This document shows, piece after piece, positions 12,933 to 25,012 of a stretch of DNA of 64,000 nucleotides. Position numbers and translations under genes: made by a program. Origin of the DNA: Gnetum montanum. Its lineage: Eukaryota; Streptophyta; Gnetopsida; Gnetales; Gnetaceae. The stretch's first letter is position 1, and each line of letters begins with the position of its first letter. The stretch is taken from NCBI GenBank assembly GCA_015680685.1, contig MNCI01008971.1, positions 161,411 through 225,410 on the forward strand, in the 5' to 3' direction. The notes beneath the pieces are model-generated. The model made no database searches. It was given only the letters and a program-made list of their open reading frames with translations, and was not told the origin of the DNA.

Positions 12933-13058
12933 TGTTATCTTGTTGGTGTGCTATTGACTATTGTTTAAAATTTGTTTTGATTAACCCTAAGGGTTCGTTT
13001 AAGCTTCCTAATGATGTGGATGATTTTCTATGTTCTACTTAGCACACAAACAACTTAG

Positions 13059-13076
13059 TCCCCAGCAATGGCACCA
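13059..13076 (-). other. Primer-binding site of element 1, degenerate
   Basis: The minus strand reads TGGTGCCATTGCTGGGGA directly inside the right LTR, one base before it. It differs at several positions from TGGCACCGTTGCCGGGGA of element 2. The tRNA-Asp type matches that known for Athila/Tat-like plant Ty3/gypsy elements. Confidence 0.7.
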
Positions 13077-13077
13077 A

Positions 13078-13872
13078 TGATGAGTGGTGAGGTACTCCTA
13101 CACTCAACCATATGAATACAAGTGTTACACGCACGATCCGGTCGAACTCCGTAGACTAAGTGCCTACACACCTTATGAAACACTTAAGGTTAATCGTTCG
13201 TTATCTTCCCAGACTTGTATTTGTCATTGTTGTATGGTTAAGTAAGTCTAAGGTATGTGATTTTTATATCTTTTATGTTTTATCGCCTATGCTAATGAGG
13301 GAAAGGATGAAGAGACTAAGTAACTAACTTTAACTAACTAATTTCTAATGCCTAGCATCAGTATCCGTCCCACTTACCGTTCACACCCTGAACCAATGCA
13401 ACCTTCTGGGATTACCAAACACTATTCATTGCTGGGATTACCAAGCATAACGCACGTGCTCAAAGCGGTCGTACTGAATGCACTGAACTAGGAGTGTTGA
13501 GGGTTGAGAAAGATTTACTTAACTAATAAAGCATTTAAACAATTAACAATAATTAAAGTCCTATTTAGCTTAGTTCATGCAATGCAAGGTTTATCCAAAA
13601 GTTCATCTTTATTTCTGTACACAAACTTGTGCTTAGGTACAATATTGCTCAAATAAAGATCCGTTCACTTTGGGACTCCTACTGCGGGCACATGGAAATT
13701 ACTCAAACTTTGGAATGGAAAAACTGCAAGAGTTTGGCTAAGGTCTAGATCTAGATGCCGAAACAAGGGAGAGCCACCTCTTATTTATAGATTTGACGGT
13801 GCGCTACGATATCATGAGGGATGCGATATCGTGTACGCGATATCACGACCCATGCTATATCACATCCCATCA
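13078..13872 (-). repeat. 5' LTR of element 1
   Basis: 795 bases, TGATGAGTGGTGAGG...CATCCCATCA on the plus strand. The minus-strand U3 start has repeated GATATC palindromes (13806-13862), with the TATA at 13782-13789 (TATTTATA on plus). It contains the paired 'GGATTACCAA' repeats (about 13410-13445) found in all LTRs of this superfamily. Confidence 0.85.
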
Positions 13873-14353
13873 GTGTTCAAGATGTGTATGGCAAGTGGGA
13901 TTGGGTGCTTATGTTAGGATTAGTTAGGTGTAGTTAGTTAGATTAAGTTAGCAATTAAATTACTTCATTTCCTTAATCCTTTGTTTAGCACCCAAAAAAT
14001 AAAACATAAAAAATAATAAAAATCATATGCCTCAATTACACTTAACCATACCTTTTCATGTCATATGTGTAATTGGGAAGACAACAAATGACTATTAAGG
14101 CAAGTTCACTTCCTAGAGACTAGTGTACAGAAGACATAGAGTTCACAAAATTCCACCAAATCACATGTGAACGCTTAGTGATTAGTATGGTTGAGCATAG
14201 GGGTACTCGCTGCTCATCAGACTTCAAGGGAATTTATGGATTCTCTGCTACTATGAGCCTTATTATTCTGTTAAGTTGTATTATTTACTTGAGTTCTAAT
14301 GAAAAATGGAAGCGTGTTCTAAAATAAATGCTGCTTTGCCATGTCACTAGAAG

Positions 14354-14559
14354 GACATGTTACCCATGCCTAAAGGTAGTCCTCTAGTAAGGTTAACATA
14401 GTAATAACATAACAAAAACACATGATAAAAATTTTTGGAGGGTCCATTGAAAAAACATGTTACCCATGCTTGAAGGTAAGTGACTTCTATGGAATTTAAG
14501 GGTTTCTTGGACTCGCATTAGTTTTTGGGCTAGAGAGACATGTTGCCTATGCTTGAAGG
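14354..14559 (+). repeat. Three dispersed copies of GACATGTTACCCATGCYTRAAGG
   Basis: Copies lie at 14354-14376, 14454-14476 and 14537-14559, spaced 100 and 83 bases apart. The sequence between them is not obviously repeated, so this looks like local duplication of a short motif. The same word, GACATGTTACCCATGTC plus TAAAGG, is on the minus strand of element C's spacer at 34414-34392. Confidence 0.65.
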
Positions 14560-15344
14560 CACTTGTTTGTTTAATGGTCAATTATCCTTTCAAATAAACT
14601 ATGTAGTTGATAAATTAATTTCATAATACTTCATTGTCAAGTAATAATATTTCTAATTCTGATGGTCTTATGGTTGTCAATTACAAGATGATATAATGTG
14701 CTGTCATTGGTAAGTGGTATGAACATGGTTTGGATCTTGGACGAAAGGGATAATGATCATTTTGAACATGTATCACACATAGAATTCATTATGATTATGG
14801 TAAGATACCTCACATTCCATTTTCTACAATTACTACTACTACCATTTCACCTCACTGTTATATATAAATATAATTCGATGGTTTACATTCAATGCTAATA
14901 TGTGTATTTTGGAAAACTGGTATGATTTACATTCAATGCCTTGAGTGCCCATGGATACTTATAGATGTTGTTATACAATGACATTAAGGACTGGAGCCTA
15001 CTTTGGAGAGGATCCACTTATATAACTCTTGTATTTCATATTTGATGATCAATTCCACATCATCTTGTACCTCCTAAATACTTAAGCTATCATCGTTATT
15101 TCCTTAGATATCTATATTCACTCACAAATTTAGCAATTTTGAGCAAACCATCTTCTAAAAGCTTAATTGACTTACCTTGCCCAAAATCCTTCTTTCACAT
15201 ATTATCAAGGAAAAACTTTTATATTCTAAGCATTATCTATGATCAAGAACCCTTTAGATCATCTTTATACCTTCCAAATTATCCATTCCATTCATTTTTT
15301 CTAATCGATCTTGGAAAAATTTTGAAATTTTTAACAATGATAAT

Positions 15345-15416
15345 GTAGCTACTATATATAAGCCTCTACAATATGGCATCAAGGATGTTGCATCTATGAC
15401 ATTAGCCTTATAAAAA
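15345..15416 (+). promoter_or_regulatory. Internal U3-like module with TATA box, upstream of ORF X1
   Basis: Words GTAGCTACTATATATAAGCC, GCATCAAGGATGTTGCATC and ATGACATTAGCC are followed by TATAAAAA at 15409-15416. The position matches the modules at 3061-3155 and 33586-33660. The ORF X start at 15975 is 566 bases downstream, longer than the 423-426 of the other two. Confidence 0.4.
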
Positions 15417-15974
15417 TTACATATATGTGCAAACCATTAGGAAAAATTTTCATTTCCTAATTTCACATAAAGGTAGTTCATGCTATTTGTCTAACTTCCA
15501 AACTACACAACTCCATATCTTCCTCATCACATATTTGATTTGAGTCATTTTGGAATTCTTTTTCTTACTGAGTGAGCAAATCAATCATGGAGGAGAGTGT
15601 TGCATGTAGCTTTTTTTGAATTGCACTAAATTTTTCTAATGCATGGAAGAACAATTAAGGGTAAGAATAATAATAGATATGCACATTTTGATGTAACATA
15701 AGTTAATAAAGTTAATGATTTTTTTCAAATGACTATTTGAAATGCTTTAAATAATAAATCAAAAATTAAATAGTAAATTATTTAATTAAGGAATTTTCTT
15801 AGAAAAGGTTTTGTCTTAGTAATAAATTTCTCTAACCGTGAAATCTAAATTAAAAATAAAGTTGATAATGAACAATGATTTTGATCAAAATCAAAAATTT
15901 GATGAAAGAATTATGAACTATTAGAAATTTATTCTAGAATATTTGGATAATCTTATAATTCTTTATCATTGTAG

Positions 15975-18709
15975 ATGCTACCAAAGAGATCCAAAGTTGG
16001 AGGACCATCATAACCAAAGAAGAAAATATTGAGAGGAAGAGGCAAAGAATGTGGCATGGAATATAACACCTACTACCGAGAAAGAGGCACAATCCTATAG
16101 CATCCATCAACCCACATTTACAATAGGATAATTGGTGTAAGTAGAAGCTAATGCACTGTCATCTCTACAATAAAGACAATGCCTTACATTCTCCAATGAG
16201 TGAATTCAGGCTATTTTGGAGAAATCTATAATGTTGACTATTATAGTGGAACTCAACTTTGGTCCATTCATGAAGTTCACACTTGCAAATTTTCATGAAT
16301 AACTTCAAGCCTCTTTCTTATGGTCCACCATCCTGAGCAATGATAAATGATACTCGGGAGAAGTCTACCAATTTTGGAAAAATAAATAGAATGATGCCAT
16401 GGTAAGAAATCAAGGGAGTCACAATGTCATAATCCATAGAACTAATTATGAAGGCCCTAAATATACCAAATGTTATGGCCAACATAGTTCAAATATCCAC
16501 AAGATCTTATAGAGACACAAGGAATTTATGGTTGCAGAGGGCATATGAAACCATCAAAAAGAAATATAGCAAGTTATCTACTAATCAAAAAATATATTTT
16601 CATATTGGGACATACTACATATTCCTAACAAAGAGGCTCAATCGAATTTCTGCCTATGCTACCAAAGGAAGTGCCATTTTCATAAGGAAATTTCAAGCCA
16701 ACATTGCTTATCTATTATTTCAAGAAATATAAAGAACTTTTGAAGAGAAAAAGATAGGGAAACCTACTCTTCCATTTCCTTGTCTTATTAGAAAGTTGTG
16801 TTGAAAAGTCAAACACTTGGACTATACCAATTATGTTCTTCATAAGCTCCAAATTGTATCATGTACTAAACTTTTGAGGCTAGTACTACCTAAGAAAGAT
16901 CAAGTAGAGAAACCAGTGAGCATTGAGGGTGTAGTAGATTAACCCCAATGACAAATATTCTAGTTGTAGGAATAGAACATGCAAGACCTAGTGGGTCAAC
17001 TCTAGCTACAGAAAGAGTAGGAAAAAATGCCGCACTCACATAATAACACTATAGACCTTTAATAAGTCATCTACAATAAATAGCAAGGATAATAAGTTAG
17101 GGTATTAGGATAGTCTCAAGCATGTATAGAGTTAAAAGATAATTCTAATAGACCTATTGTATTCATAGGACTTGTAAGTGATTAAGCATCTTTTTTTGTA
17201 GGAGACAATGATAACTAGGCACAACAAATTTCAGGGAACACTGCATCCTTTCAAGTGATATTAGAGATTGAAGAAGGAGCCACTGTGGTGGTAATGAAAC
17301 ATCAAGATGCAAAAGGAAAATAAGAATTCATAACTGATGACATTAAAGAATCCTTTAATGTTCCTATTGTGCCACCAATAGATACTAGAGCTAAAGATAT
17401 GGAAACCTTGGTCAAAACATCAATGACCCCTACAAAACATGAAGATACATTGGATAGACTACTATAAACAGGAAAAGTCATGTAGAATCTTTTCAATATC
17501 CACAATGATATCATTGCAATCCAGTGAAAACCAATATCAAAAAAAGATAAATTGATCATGGCATAAACAAGAATGCAATATATAAAAAGTGAAGTACAGA
17601 GATTACAAGAAGAGTTCCTTGCATTAAAAACAAATAGATAAGATCCTACACAACATATTGTACTAGACCATATAGCATTATTCAGAAATGAATAGATTGA
17701 TTAACTAACGATGAAATAAAAATAAATAAAAATCGAAAAAATGCCTTAGTAGTAGAAGCTCAAATGTATGCACATGCTAAGACCATTGTTGCACTAGAGG
17801 AGAAGAAAAGAACTATTGTAAAGAATTTAAGTTTGATGGACATCAAGAAGTAAAATAATAAACTAGTATAGAGAAATCATCAAATTTAAGAGCAATTTGC
17901 CAAAGTCAATCTAGATATCAGATAACTGGCCCATGAAAATAAGACTCTATTGCACTCTAACAAAAATTAGCTATTAAAATTAGCGCATGGTAGAATGAGG
18001 CCAAGAAGCATGAGAGGCTAAAAGAGAACTTTAGAGACCAAGTGGGTATGTATAAATAAATTAATAAAAAAGTAATTCAAGTTGCAAAAGCTAAGATCAA
18101 CTATATTACACAACAAACACTTGATTGGTAGCCCATTGTGGATAGCCTTACCCATGTTCATTAAGTGTGAAATAAAGAACAAAGACTTGTAGATTAAGGA
18201 CTTAACAAAATATATGGGGTTAGATAATGGTTGCTATGCTAACTTAGTTATGTTAATAGCAAGCAGCCTAAGAAAAAATCTACAGTGGCAAGTGGCTATA
18301 GTATATTCTATGTATGAAAAAGATTTTTCAAATAAGAAAGATGCATAGTAGAAGCTTTACATAGAAAAATCTAAACTACAAGTAGTTAAGTCTAGCTACC
18401 AGAAAAAAAAAGATGTAGCAGCAAACTTGGGCACAAGGATGATAGATTATTAGGAGTTATAGAAGATGACTAGAGCTTTTGAGATAGAAAGAATGTAGTT
18501 TGTAGCATGGTACTTCAAAGCTAATAAGATGTTTCCACAACCATGTCCCTGGGAAGTACTGACTCTTGTTAAAATTGATGAATTTGCATAGATAGTGCAT
18601 GATCCCAAAACAAAGGAAGAAAAACTTAGAGTGCTGTTAAACCAATATCAATTCCAAAATCCAGATGATAAAAAAAAGAGGCCAATAGAGGATTCACATT
18701 GCCTGTAAT
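15975..18709 (+). pseudogene. ORF X, copy X1
   Basis: Start ATG 15975 (MLPKRSKVGGPS). The longest open block (16448-16732) reads MKALNIPNVMANIVQIST... and ends just before GKPTLPFPCLIRKLC (about 16760-16800), which matches copy B's TLPFPCLIRKLC. The central part is Lys/Glu/Gln-rich with FRDQVGMYK.INKK near 18030, the copy-wide signature. The C-terminal block has QVAIVYSMYEKDF (about 18285) and KEEKLRVLL (about 18620). It is clearly homologous to copies B, X2 and C but more diverged from B and C than X2 is from it. Function unknown; many stops. Confidence 0.6.
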
Positions 18710-18922
18710 GTGAAGAGACCTACATCAAGCTTAGTAGTATTTTTTGATCATGTGTGTTAATCATGTGTTACATGATAATTTTGTACCACTTGAACAAAAA
18801 TGTAGCATTCATTATAGAGGTGTCAGGTAAATACATGTGATGAGGTAGGAGTTCATGTAACCCAACAAGTTTGTAAAAGACTCTATTCTTTTTTTGTTTG
18901 AACTCGAGGAGTTTTCAATTGG

Positions 18923-18933
18923 TTGTGGGGGTA
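18923..18933 (+). other. Polypurine tract of unit X1
   Basis: TTGTGGGGGTA immediately before the LTR start TGATGAAAG. Confidence 0.75.
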
Positions 18934-19781
18934 TGATGAAAGATTATTATAATAGACTGTGATATCATATCTATAATATCATAGATGTGATATTGTAGCC
19001 CTACATATGTCATAGTAGGTACGATGTAATGGACCATGGTCATTCCTATAAATACTAGCCCACCATCACATCAAAAACAAGTTTAGTTTTTCTTCTTGAA
19101 GTTAGAGTTAGTATGAATGCTTATAGTGTGGTGAATTATAGTTGTATGGAATTTTTCTTTGAGTGGATTATTCCTAGACATAATTCATGAATGATAATAA
19201 AGATTGAGATTGTTTTGTAGCATTATAGCATAACACTTAGAATAGATTTACTTTCCCATAATGTTTACATTTACTAAATCATTTACATTTCCTAAGTTAT
19301 TTACTATCCCAATGTTTATTAGTAAGATGGAATAAGTATGACTAGTTTCAAGCATAAAGTATATTAATTGGTAACCTAGTGATGGCTTTGCTTGATTCAC
19401 TTAATACTAAAGTTTCTTGGTAATCCTAGTAATAGTCCAATTAGCCCAAGATGTTTATGAAAAACCAAGAATGGATACTTATCACTAAAGGATATAATAG
19501 CTTTACATATTCATTATACTTAGAGGTAGAATTTATAATCATTTTCATCATGCTGACATTTAGAATACTTAAAGCCAAACAACATTAGCTTATCATATAC
19601 CTCACTAAGAATTAAACCATACATTTTGCACCTCTCTAACTTTAAGTGGAAAGAGAATGATCATGAACTTACTATCAACTCACTAGTATACTTATATTGT
19701 CCATCCATGGATTACAATCTTGTTGCATGTGAATACTTTTGACTTTTATGGTTGAGTGTTGGAATTTCTAACCACTCATCA
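18934..19781 (+). repeat. 3' LTR of unit X1
   Basis: 848 bases, TGATGAAAG...CACTCATCA. U3 carries TGATATCATATC and related palindromes (18960-19000); TATAAATA is at 19047-19054. The flanks GGGTA (polypurine tract) and ATATC are not a duplication, so this is a true 3' LTR whose 5' partner lies elsewhere. The next base begins the ORF X2 region, so X1 probably inserted just upstream of ORF X2. Confidence 0.8.
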
Positions 19782-20299
19782 ATATCTTATGTTTCTGATG
19801 AAAACCCAAAATCCTTTAAAAGGTTACAAACTATTAGGAATTTTTTTGAAATATTTGGATAATCATGAATATTCTTATGATTACAATTGTCATCAAAGAT
19901 AATACCTGAAGCCGGAGGATCATCACAACCAATGGAAAAGGGGCCTAGAGAAAAAGGAAAAGTATAAGGCATAAAATAAACTCTTACTACAAAGCAAGAG
20001 ACATAGTCATGCTTAATCCACCAACCCACACCTTCAACAAGGTAATCTACGCAAGTAGAAGCTAATGCATATCCAGCTCCAAAATAAGAACAACACCTCA
20101 CACTCTCTAATGAATGTCTATAGGTCATTCAAAAAAATTATCATGTCCATTATAATAATGGAACTTAACTTTGGGCCATTCATGGAGCTCTCCCCTATAG
20201 AGTTTTGTAAACAAATCCAAACCTCAATACCCTAGCCGCTCATTTAAAGTAATAGTGAATGGTATTTGGGTATGTTGCAACTAAAAATTCAATTGCTAG

Positions 20300-21930
20300 A
20301 ATGAAAAAACCAAGGATCCTCGGTGCAAGCAGTTCCCTAACCTTGAATCACTAGGGCCTTTGTGATGAAAATGGGATTCATGGTGCCCTAGCCAATCAGA
20401 CAGATCAACCAGGGACTTGGGAGATGCAAAATGTGGAAATATAAACAAATCCGAATAATGCACAAATAATAAATTTATCTTTGAACACAAAACTCAAAAC
20501 TTAAAACTTTATTAAGAAAATAATAAAGAATAAGATAGAGAAATGTGTAGAAATGGTGCCTAAATGAGCAAAAAGGGGATCCACTTATACAAGAGTTCAA
20601 AACCCATTCAAGTTGAGATGATCTACTCCACGATTCAAGTGCCAAGACACTCTTGATGCTATAGAATGTTACTTTGCTACTATAACCTTGGATCTACTAA
20701 TTTGGTCACTACTGGGGGTGAGAAAAGGGGAATATTTAGATGCTAAGTTGCTCCATGCTAGGTTTGGAGTCCCAAAAGTGTAGTGTTAACACCAAAATCC
20801 ACAAAATCTTAAGGCCTCAAATGCTTCAATGCTGGGGTTCAAGAGACTACAAGTGTGGGAACTTGCAAAAGCTCTTAAGCACTTAAAAATGTCCTAGGTG
20901 TGGAATTTTATGCAATATTTTTGCTCAAAATTGCTGAATTCCCAAAGTACTTATGTGCTAAAATTGCTAAACCTTGTCAAAAATTACTTAACCTATAATT
21001 GGTGTTGGAGTTTGGCTTTTATAGGGTCTTTGGGTCATAAGTGGGGTTGCAAATTAGCTATGATTGGGTTGCAAAATGGTTGCAAATTTAATGTAATTTT
21101 GCTACAAATTGGCTACCAAATTTAGGTGAAATGGGTGCCCAAATTTGGAGGGTTACTAAACACAGTAAGTGCTTCTTCCCATGGCCATTCCATTCACTAA
21201 AAATAGTAACTAGGGCATCCCTTCCATGCTAGTGATGAATCTTCCACATTGAGCTCTCCACCATGCTTGTTGAAGTGGCTAGTCAATGTTGAAGTGCATA
21301 ACTTGATGAATTTTGCGTCTTGTGACTTACATGCTGGGGGTTTGAATTTTCCACACTAAAGGGAAAACTTTCGAAGCTGGGGGAAATTTTCCAAGCTATG
21401 GGGAAACTTTCTAGGTTGGGAGGAAAGTTTTAAATTTGGGGGAAAAACTTTCTAGGCTAGGGGGAAAGTTTCCAAGCTAGGGGAAACTTTTCAGTTTGAG
21501 GGGAAAGTTTCCAAAATGTATCTTTGGTCTTTGCGTTGAAGGGGATAAGTTTTCAAACCACCAATCCTTCCATGTTAGGGGCAGGTGAGATCTACCCCCC
21601 TACATGTGTTTTCAATGTAGAAAAATGTCTACCCCCCATAAAACCCATTGAATTGCCTTTTTAGCATTCCCAAAGGCATTTTTGACCTCCCCCCACACCA
21701 AAGCCCAAATATAGACACTAGGTGACTTTTTTCACTTGGGAATAAGGCTTTGTCCACTTATGAGGCATTTTTCAACTCCAAAAGTATAAAGTATGTGAAA
21801 TTGCCTATTGTGGGTTACGATTTCCACATTTACAATGCAATTTTTGCCTCTAGTTCCATGGGGTGAAAGCTACATGAAGAAGATTGGTTATAACATGCAA
21901 AATTTTGTGGTGTTTTAGGGGAAAGTTCAT
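20300..21930. mobile_element. Unclassified insertion in ORF X2 with a probable 9-bp target duplication
   Basis: Comparison with ORF X1 shows extra sequence between CAATTGCTAG (20290-20299) and CAATTCTAG (21931-21939). These copies differ by one inserted base, consistent with a 9-bp target duplication as made by Mutator-like transposases. The ends (AATGAAAAAACC and ...AAAGTTCAT) share only a few bases as an inverted repeat, so there is no clear TIR. No protein is evident. It contains a 20-bp-period array (21361-21519) and repeated GGTTGCAAA words (21040-21085). It could be a TIR-less MULE or another non-autonomous DNA element. Confidence 0.55.
21361..21519. repeat. Tandem array, about 20 bp period, core GGGGAAASTTTCC
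   Basis: Eight units start near 21361, 21380, 21400, 21418, 21438, 21460, 21480 and 21500. Each has GGGGAAA, then CTTTC or GTTTCC, then a variable AAGCT-like tail. The core is nearly palindromic (GGAAACTTTCC / GGAAAGTTTCC), and units alternate between the two forms. Units are imperfect, so the array is old or under weak constraint. Confidence 0.8.
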
Positions 21931-24542
21931 CAATTCTAGTAGAACAAAAAAGATGATGCAATAGTTAAGATTTATGGAGTGACAATGCCATACTCAATTG
22001 AAACAATCATAAGGGCACTCAACATACTAAATGTTATGACCACCATTGCTCAAATCTCCACATGGTTTGACACAAATATAAGAAATTTATGGTTGTAGAG
22101 GACATATGGAATTATAGAAAAAAAGTGTAGTGAATTATCCACTATAGATAAGATCTACTTTAATATTGGAACATACCATTTCTTTTGAACTAAGAGACTT
22201 AACAAAACTTCCACCTATGTTTCCAAAGTAAGTGCTATCTTAATGGGAAAATTTCAAGCCAACATAATCCATTTGTTATTTCTGGAAATACAAAGAAGGT
22301 TTAAAGCAAAGAAGATAGGGAAACCTACTCTTCCATTCCCTTATCTTATTATGAAGTTATGTAAACAAGCTACAATTTTGGACTATATATATGATGTTAT
22401 CCAAAAAGCCTAAAATGCTTGATATGTAGAAATCTCAAAGCCAATGTCATCCAAGAAAGATTAAATAGAGAAATTAGCAAGCATAGAAGTTGTAGTAGGG
22501 TCAACATTAGCAACAAATATTCTAGCCATAGGAATAGAACAAGTTGGACCCATTAGGTTAATTATAGCTCCAAAATGAGCAGGTCTAAGTGCTCCACTAG
22601 CATAACTAGACTATAGACCTTTCATGAGTTACTTACAATATATTGCTAAAATAATATGTTGGGGCAGCAAAGGAGCCTTGAGTATGTATAGAGTAAGGGA
22701 TAATCCAAGTAGACCTACTAGTGGTCAAATATCTTTGCATGTAAGAGAGGATGATGACTGGACGCAACAAGTTTCTAGAAATACAACATTATTCCAAGTG
22801 CTATTAGAAACCAAAGAAGAAGTCATTGTAGTGGTGATGTAATGCCAAGATGTAGCAAGAGCAATAAAAGTAATAACTAACCAAATTAAGAAGTCATTCA
22901 ATGTTATCATTGTGCCACATGAGACATTTATAAAGCTAAAGATGTAGAAACATTGGATGAAACATCAAGAAAGGAAATTATATCCCTTACTAAACATGAA
23001 TGTGTCTCAGAAAGATTGTTGTAGATAGGATGGGTTATATAGAATCTTCTCAATATCATCAATGATATTACTTTAGTTAGTTAGAACTAATATCTAGAAA
23101 AAGTAAGCTAGTCATGGCAGAAACAAGAATGTAACATGCATAAAATGAAGCACAAAGGCTACGAGAAAATTTAGCTCCATTGAGAGCTAAAAGACAAGAT
23201 TCTACACAAGGCATTACACTAAACAAGATAGCTCATTTCAAAAATGAATAAATTGATCAACCAATGGCTAAGAAAAACCAAGTGGAGATGGAAAAAGAAA
23301 AGGCTATGTTGAATGCCTCAGTAGCAAATGCTCAAATGTACATCCATGCTAAGGCCATTTCACAAATGAAAGAAGAGAATAAAAGACTTAATGTAGAAAA
23401 TTTGAGGTTATCTAACATTGAAAAGTAGAAAAACATACTCAAAGAAAGTATCTATTAGTTAAGAGAGCAGTTTGTTAGAGTCAAATTTTACATAAGACCA
23501 TTGGCCCTTGAGAACAGAATCCTGTTAATGAAAAAAGTATGCATAATTAGATAAAAATCAATCATTGAAATCAATGTCTCACAAAATAAGGCTAAGAAAC
23601 ATGAAAGGCTTAAGAAACACTTCAAAGATCAAGTAGACACGTACAAGCAAATCAATAAGAAAGAGATCTAGATGGCTAAAGCCTAAATTAGTTCCATCAA
23701 GCAATGAACACCTAATTGGCAATCCAACTTGGATAGTCTTGCCCTTATCTAGAAAGCTGAGGTAAAGAGAAAAGACTTGAAGATAGAAGAATTAATAGAA
23801 TACATGAGGTTGGCAAATCTACACTATGCTAACTTAGACATGTTGATAGTAGGTAGGCCAAGGAAAAAATTAGAGCAACAAATGGTTATAGTCTATTCTA
23901 TGTAGGAAAAGGAGGTTTGCAGACAAAACATACATAGTAGATGCTCCACATTACAAACTCTGAGCTCCATGTAGTCAAGTCCAACTACATAATCAAAAAG
24001 ATACTGCAGTAAATCTGACAAGAAGAATGACTAACTATTAAGAATTGCAAAAGATGGCCATAGCCTTTAACATAGAAATAACATAATTCGTAGCATAGTA
24101 CGTTAAGGTGAACAAAATGTTCCCACAACTACCATGTACCTAGGAAGTACCAACACCTACAAAAATTACTAAATTAGCATTGATGACGCATAATCCCAAA
24201 GCTAAAGAAGAAAAGTTAATAGCATTGTTGAACAACTACTAGTTTAAAAAGCCAAATCACAAAGGGATAAGGCTAATGGAGGAGCCACTGCCACCAAGAA
24301 CATGAAGAGGTTACATCAAGTTTTATTTTTTTTTATTTTTTTTATTTTTTCTTTTCTTTTCTTTTTTTCATGTGTCAATCATATGCTACATGATAATTTT
24401 GTAACATCACTTAAGAAAAGATGAAACATTCATAGTATAGTTGGTTATGTATATATGTCATGATGTTAAATTTAATGTAACTCCACAAGTTTGTAATGAA
24501 CTCTATTCTCCTTTTGTTTGAACTTAAGAAGAAGGTCTTAGA

Positions 24543-24552
24543 CATGGGGGTA
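24543..24552 (+). other. Polypurine tract of unit X2
   Basis: CATGGGGGTA immediately before TGATGAAG; the preceding bases resemble the AGTCATGGGGGTA of elements 1 and 2. Confidence 0.75.
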
Positions 24553-25012
24553 TGATGAAGTTAAGGACTATGATATCATATTAACAATATTGTAGATATA
24601 ATATTGTAGCCCAACATAAGTTGTCGTAGATATGATATAGTGGACCATGGTCATGCCTATAAATACAAGTCCATTGTCGCATCTAAAACAAGTTTTTGGC
24701 CAACACTTCGTAAAATTCTTGCAATTTTTTTATTGAAGTTTTAGCTAGTTGTAAATGCCTGCAGTGTAGTGATTAACATTGTATGACATCTTTATTCTAG
24801 TGGATTCTTCCTAGACACAATTCATTAACTGCAATAAAGAGCAATATTATTCTTTATCATTGTAGCATCTCATATATAATAGATTTAATTTCCATGTTGT
24901 TTACTTTTACTATGTCATTTATAATTCTTAAGTCAGTCACTATTCCAATATTCACTAGTAAGACTTAATTAGTACGATTCATTTTAAACATAAAGTGTAA
25001 TTGTTTGGTAGC

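Larger units (their letters stand above)
7224..13872 (-). mobile_element. Element 1: non-autonomous Ty3/gypsy-like LTR element (gag-protease only)
   Basis: Two LTRs (7224-7997 and 13078-13872) flank about 5.1 kb. Minus orientation is fixed by a tRNA-Asp-type primer site beside the right LTR, a polypurine tract beside the left one (7998-8010, TAGTCATGGGGGTA on the minus strand) and gag-protease reading leftward. The right flank is GTGTT (13873-13877); the left flank GTTTT/ATGTT is a one-mismatch target duplication, blurred by small deletions at the left LTR start. It is inserted inside the LTR of unit B. Reverse transcriptase, RNase H and integrase are absent, as in element 2, so this is a structural family and not a chance deletion. 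It would need enzymes supplied in trans. Confidence 0.9.
6642..14219 (+). repeat. 3' LTR of unit B, split by element 1
   Basis: The LTR starts TGATGAAG at 6642, is interrupted at 7223/13873 by element 1, and ends CTGCTCATCA at 14219; the two pieces total about 930 bases. TATAAATA lies at 6798-6805. U3 carries repeated CGTCGACATAGCC-type words (about 6665-6785). The pieces join without loss when compared with the solo LTR at 43078-43967: '...TTTGGTAACCCAGTA' on the left continues as 'GTGTTCAAGATGTG' on the right. The sequence after 14219 is spacer of unit X1 and has no primer-binding site, so unit B probably inserted into X1; its 5' LTR is not in the window. Confidence 0.8.
14220..15974 (+). 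other. Unit X1 spacer upstream of ORF X
   Basis: No credible gene. The stretch begins exactly at the end of the unit B LTR and lacks a primer-binding site, gag or pol. It holds three copies of a 23-base word (14354-14559, listed separately) that occurs once in the corresponding spacer of element C (34392-34414), and a U3-like TATA module (15345-15416). The remainder is AT-rich. Confidence 0.5.
19782..24309 (+). pseudogene. ORF X, copy X2, interrupted by a 1.6 kb insertion
   Basis: Begins right after the X1 LTR with sequence matching the leader of ORF X1 (19800-19900 with about 15890-15990), then the N-terminal region to 20290. After the insertion (20300-21930) it resumes at 21940 with the homologue of 16380 onward. 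Recognisable blocks are GKPTLPFPYLI (about 22318), AKKHERLKKHFKDQVDTYKQ near 23610 and KEEKLIALLNN near 24210. It is closest to copy X1. Stops throughout; function unknown. A T-rich run (24325-24370) follows before the polypurine tract. Confidence 0.6.

Noticed and set aside
18934-19781. X1 LTR as an independent solo LTR
   Set aside because: Its flanks are a polypurine tract and ATATC, not a duplication; it is a 3' LTR of unit X1.
21361-21519. CRISPR-like array
   Set aside because: Repeats are direct tandem units with no spacers, imperfect, and in a plant nuclear context; no cas genes.
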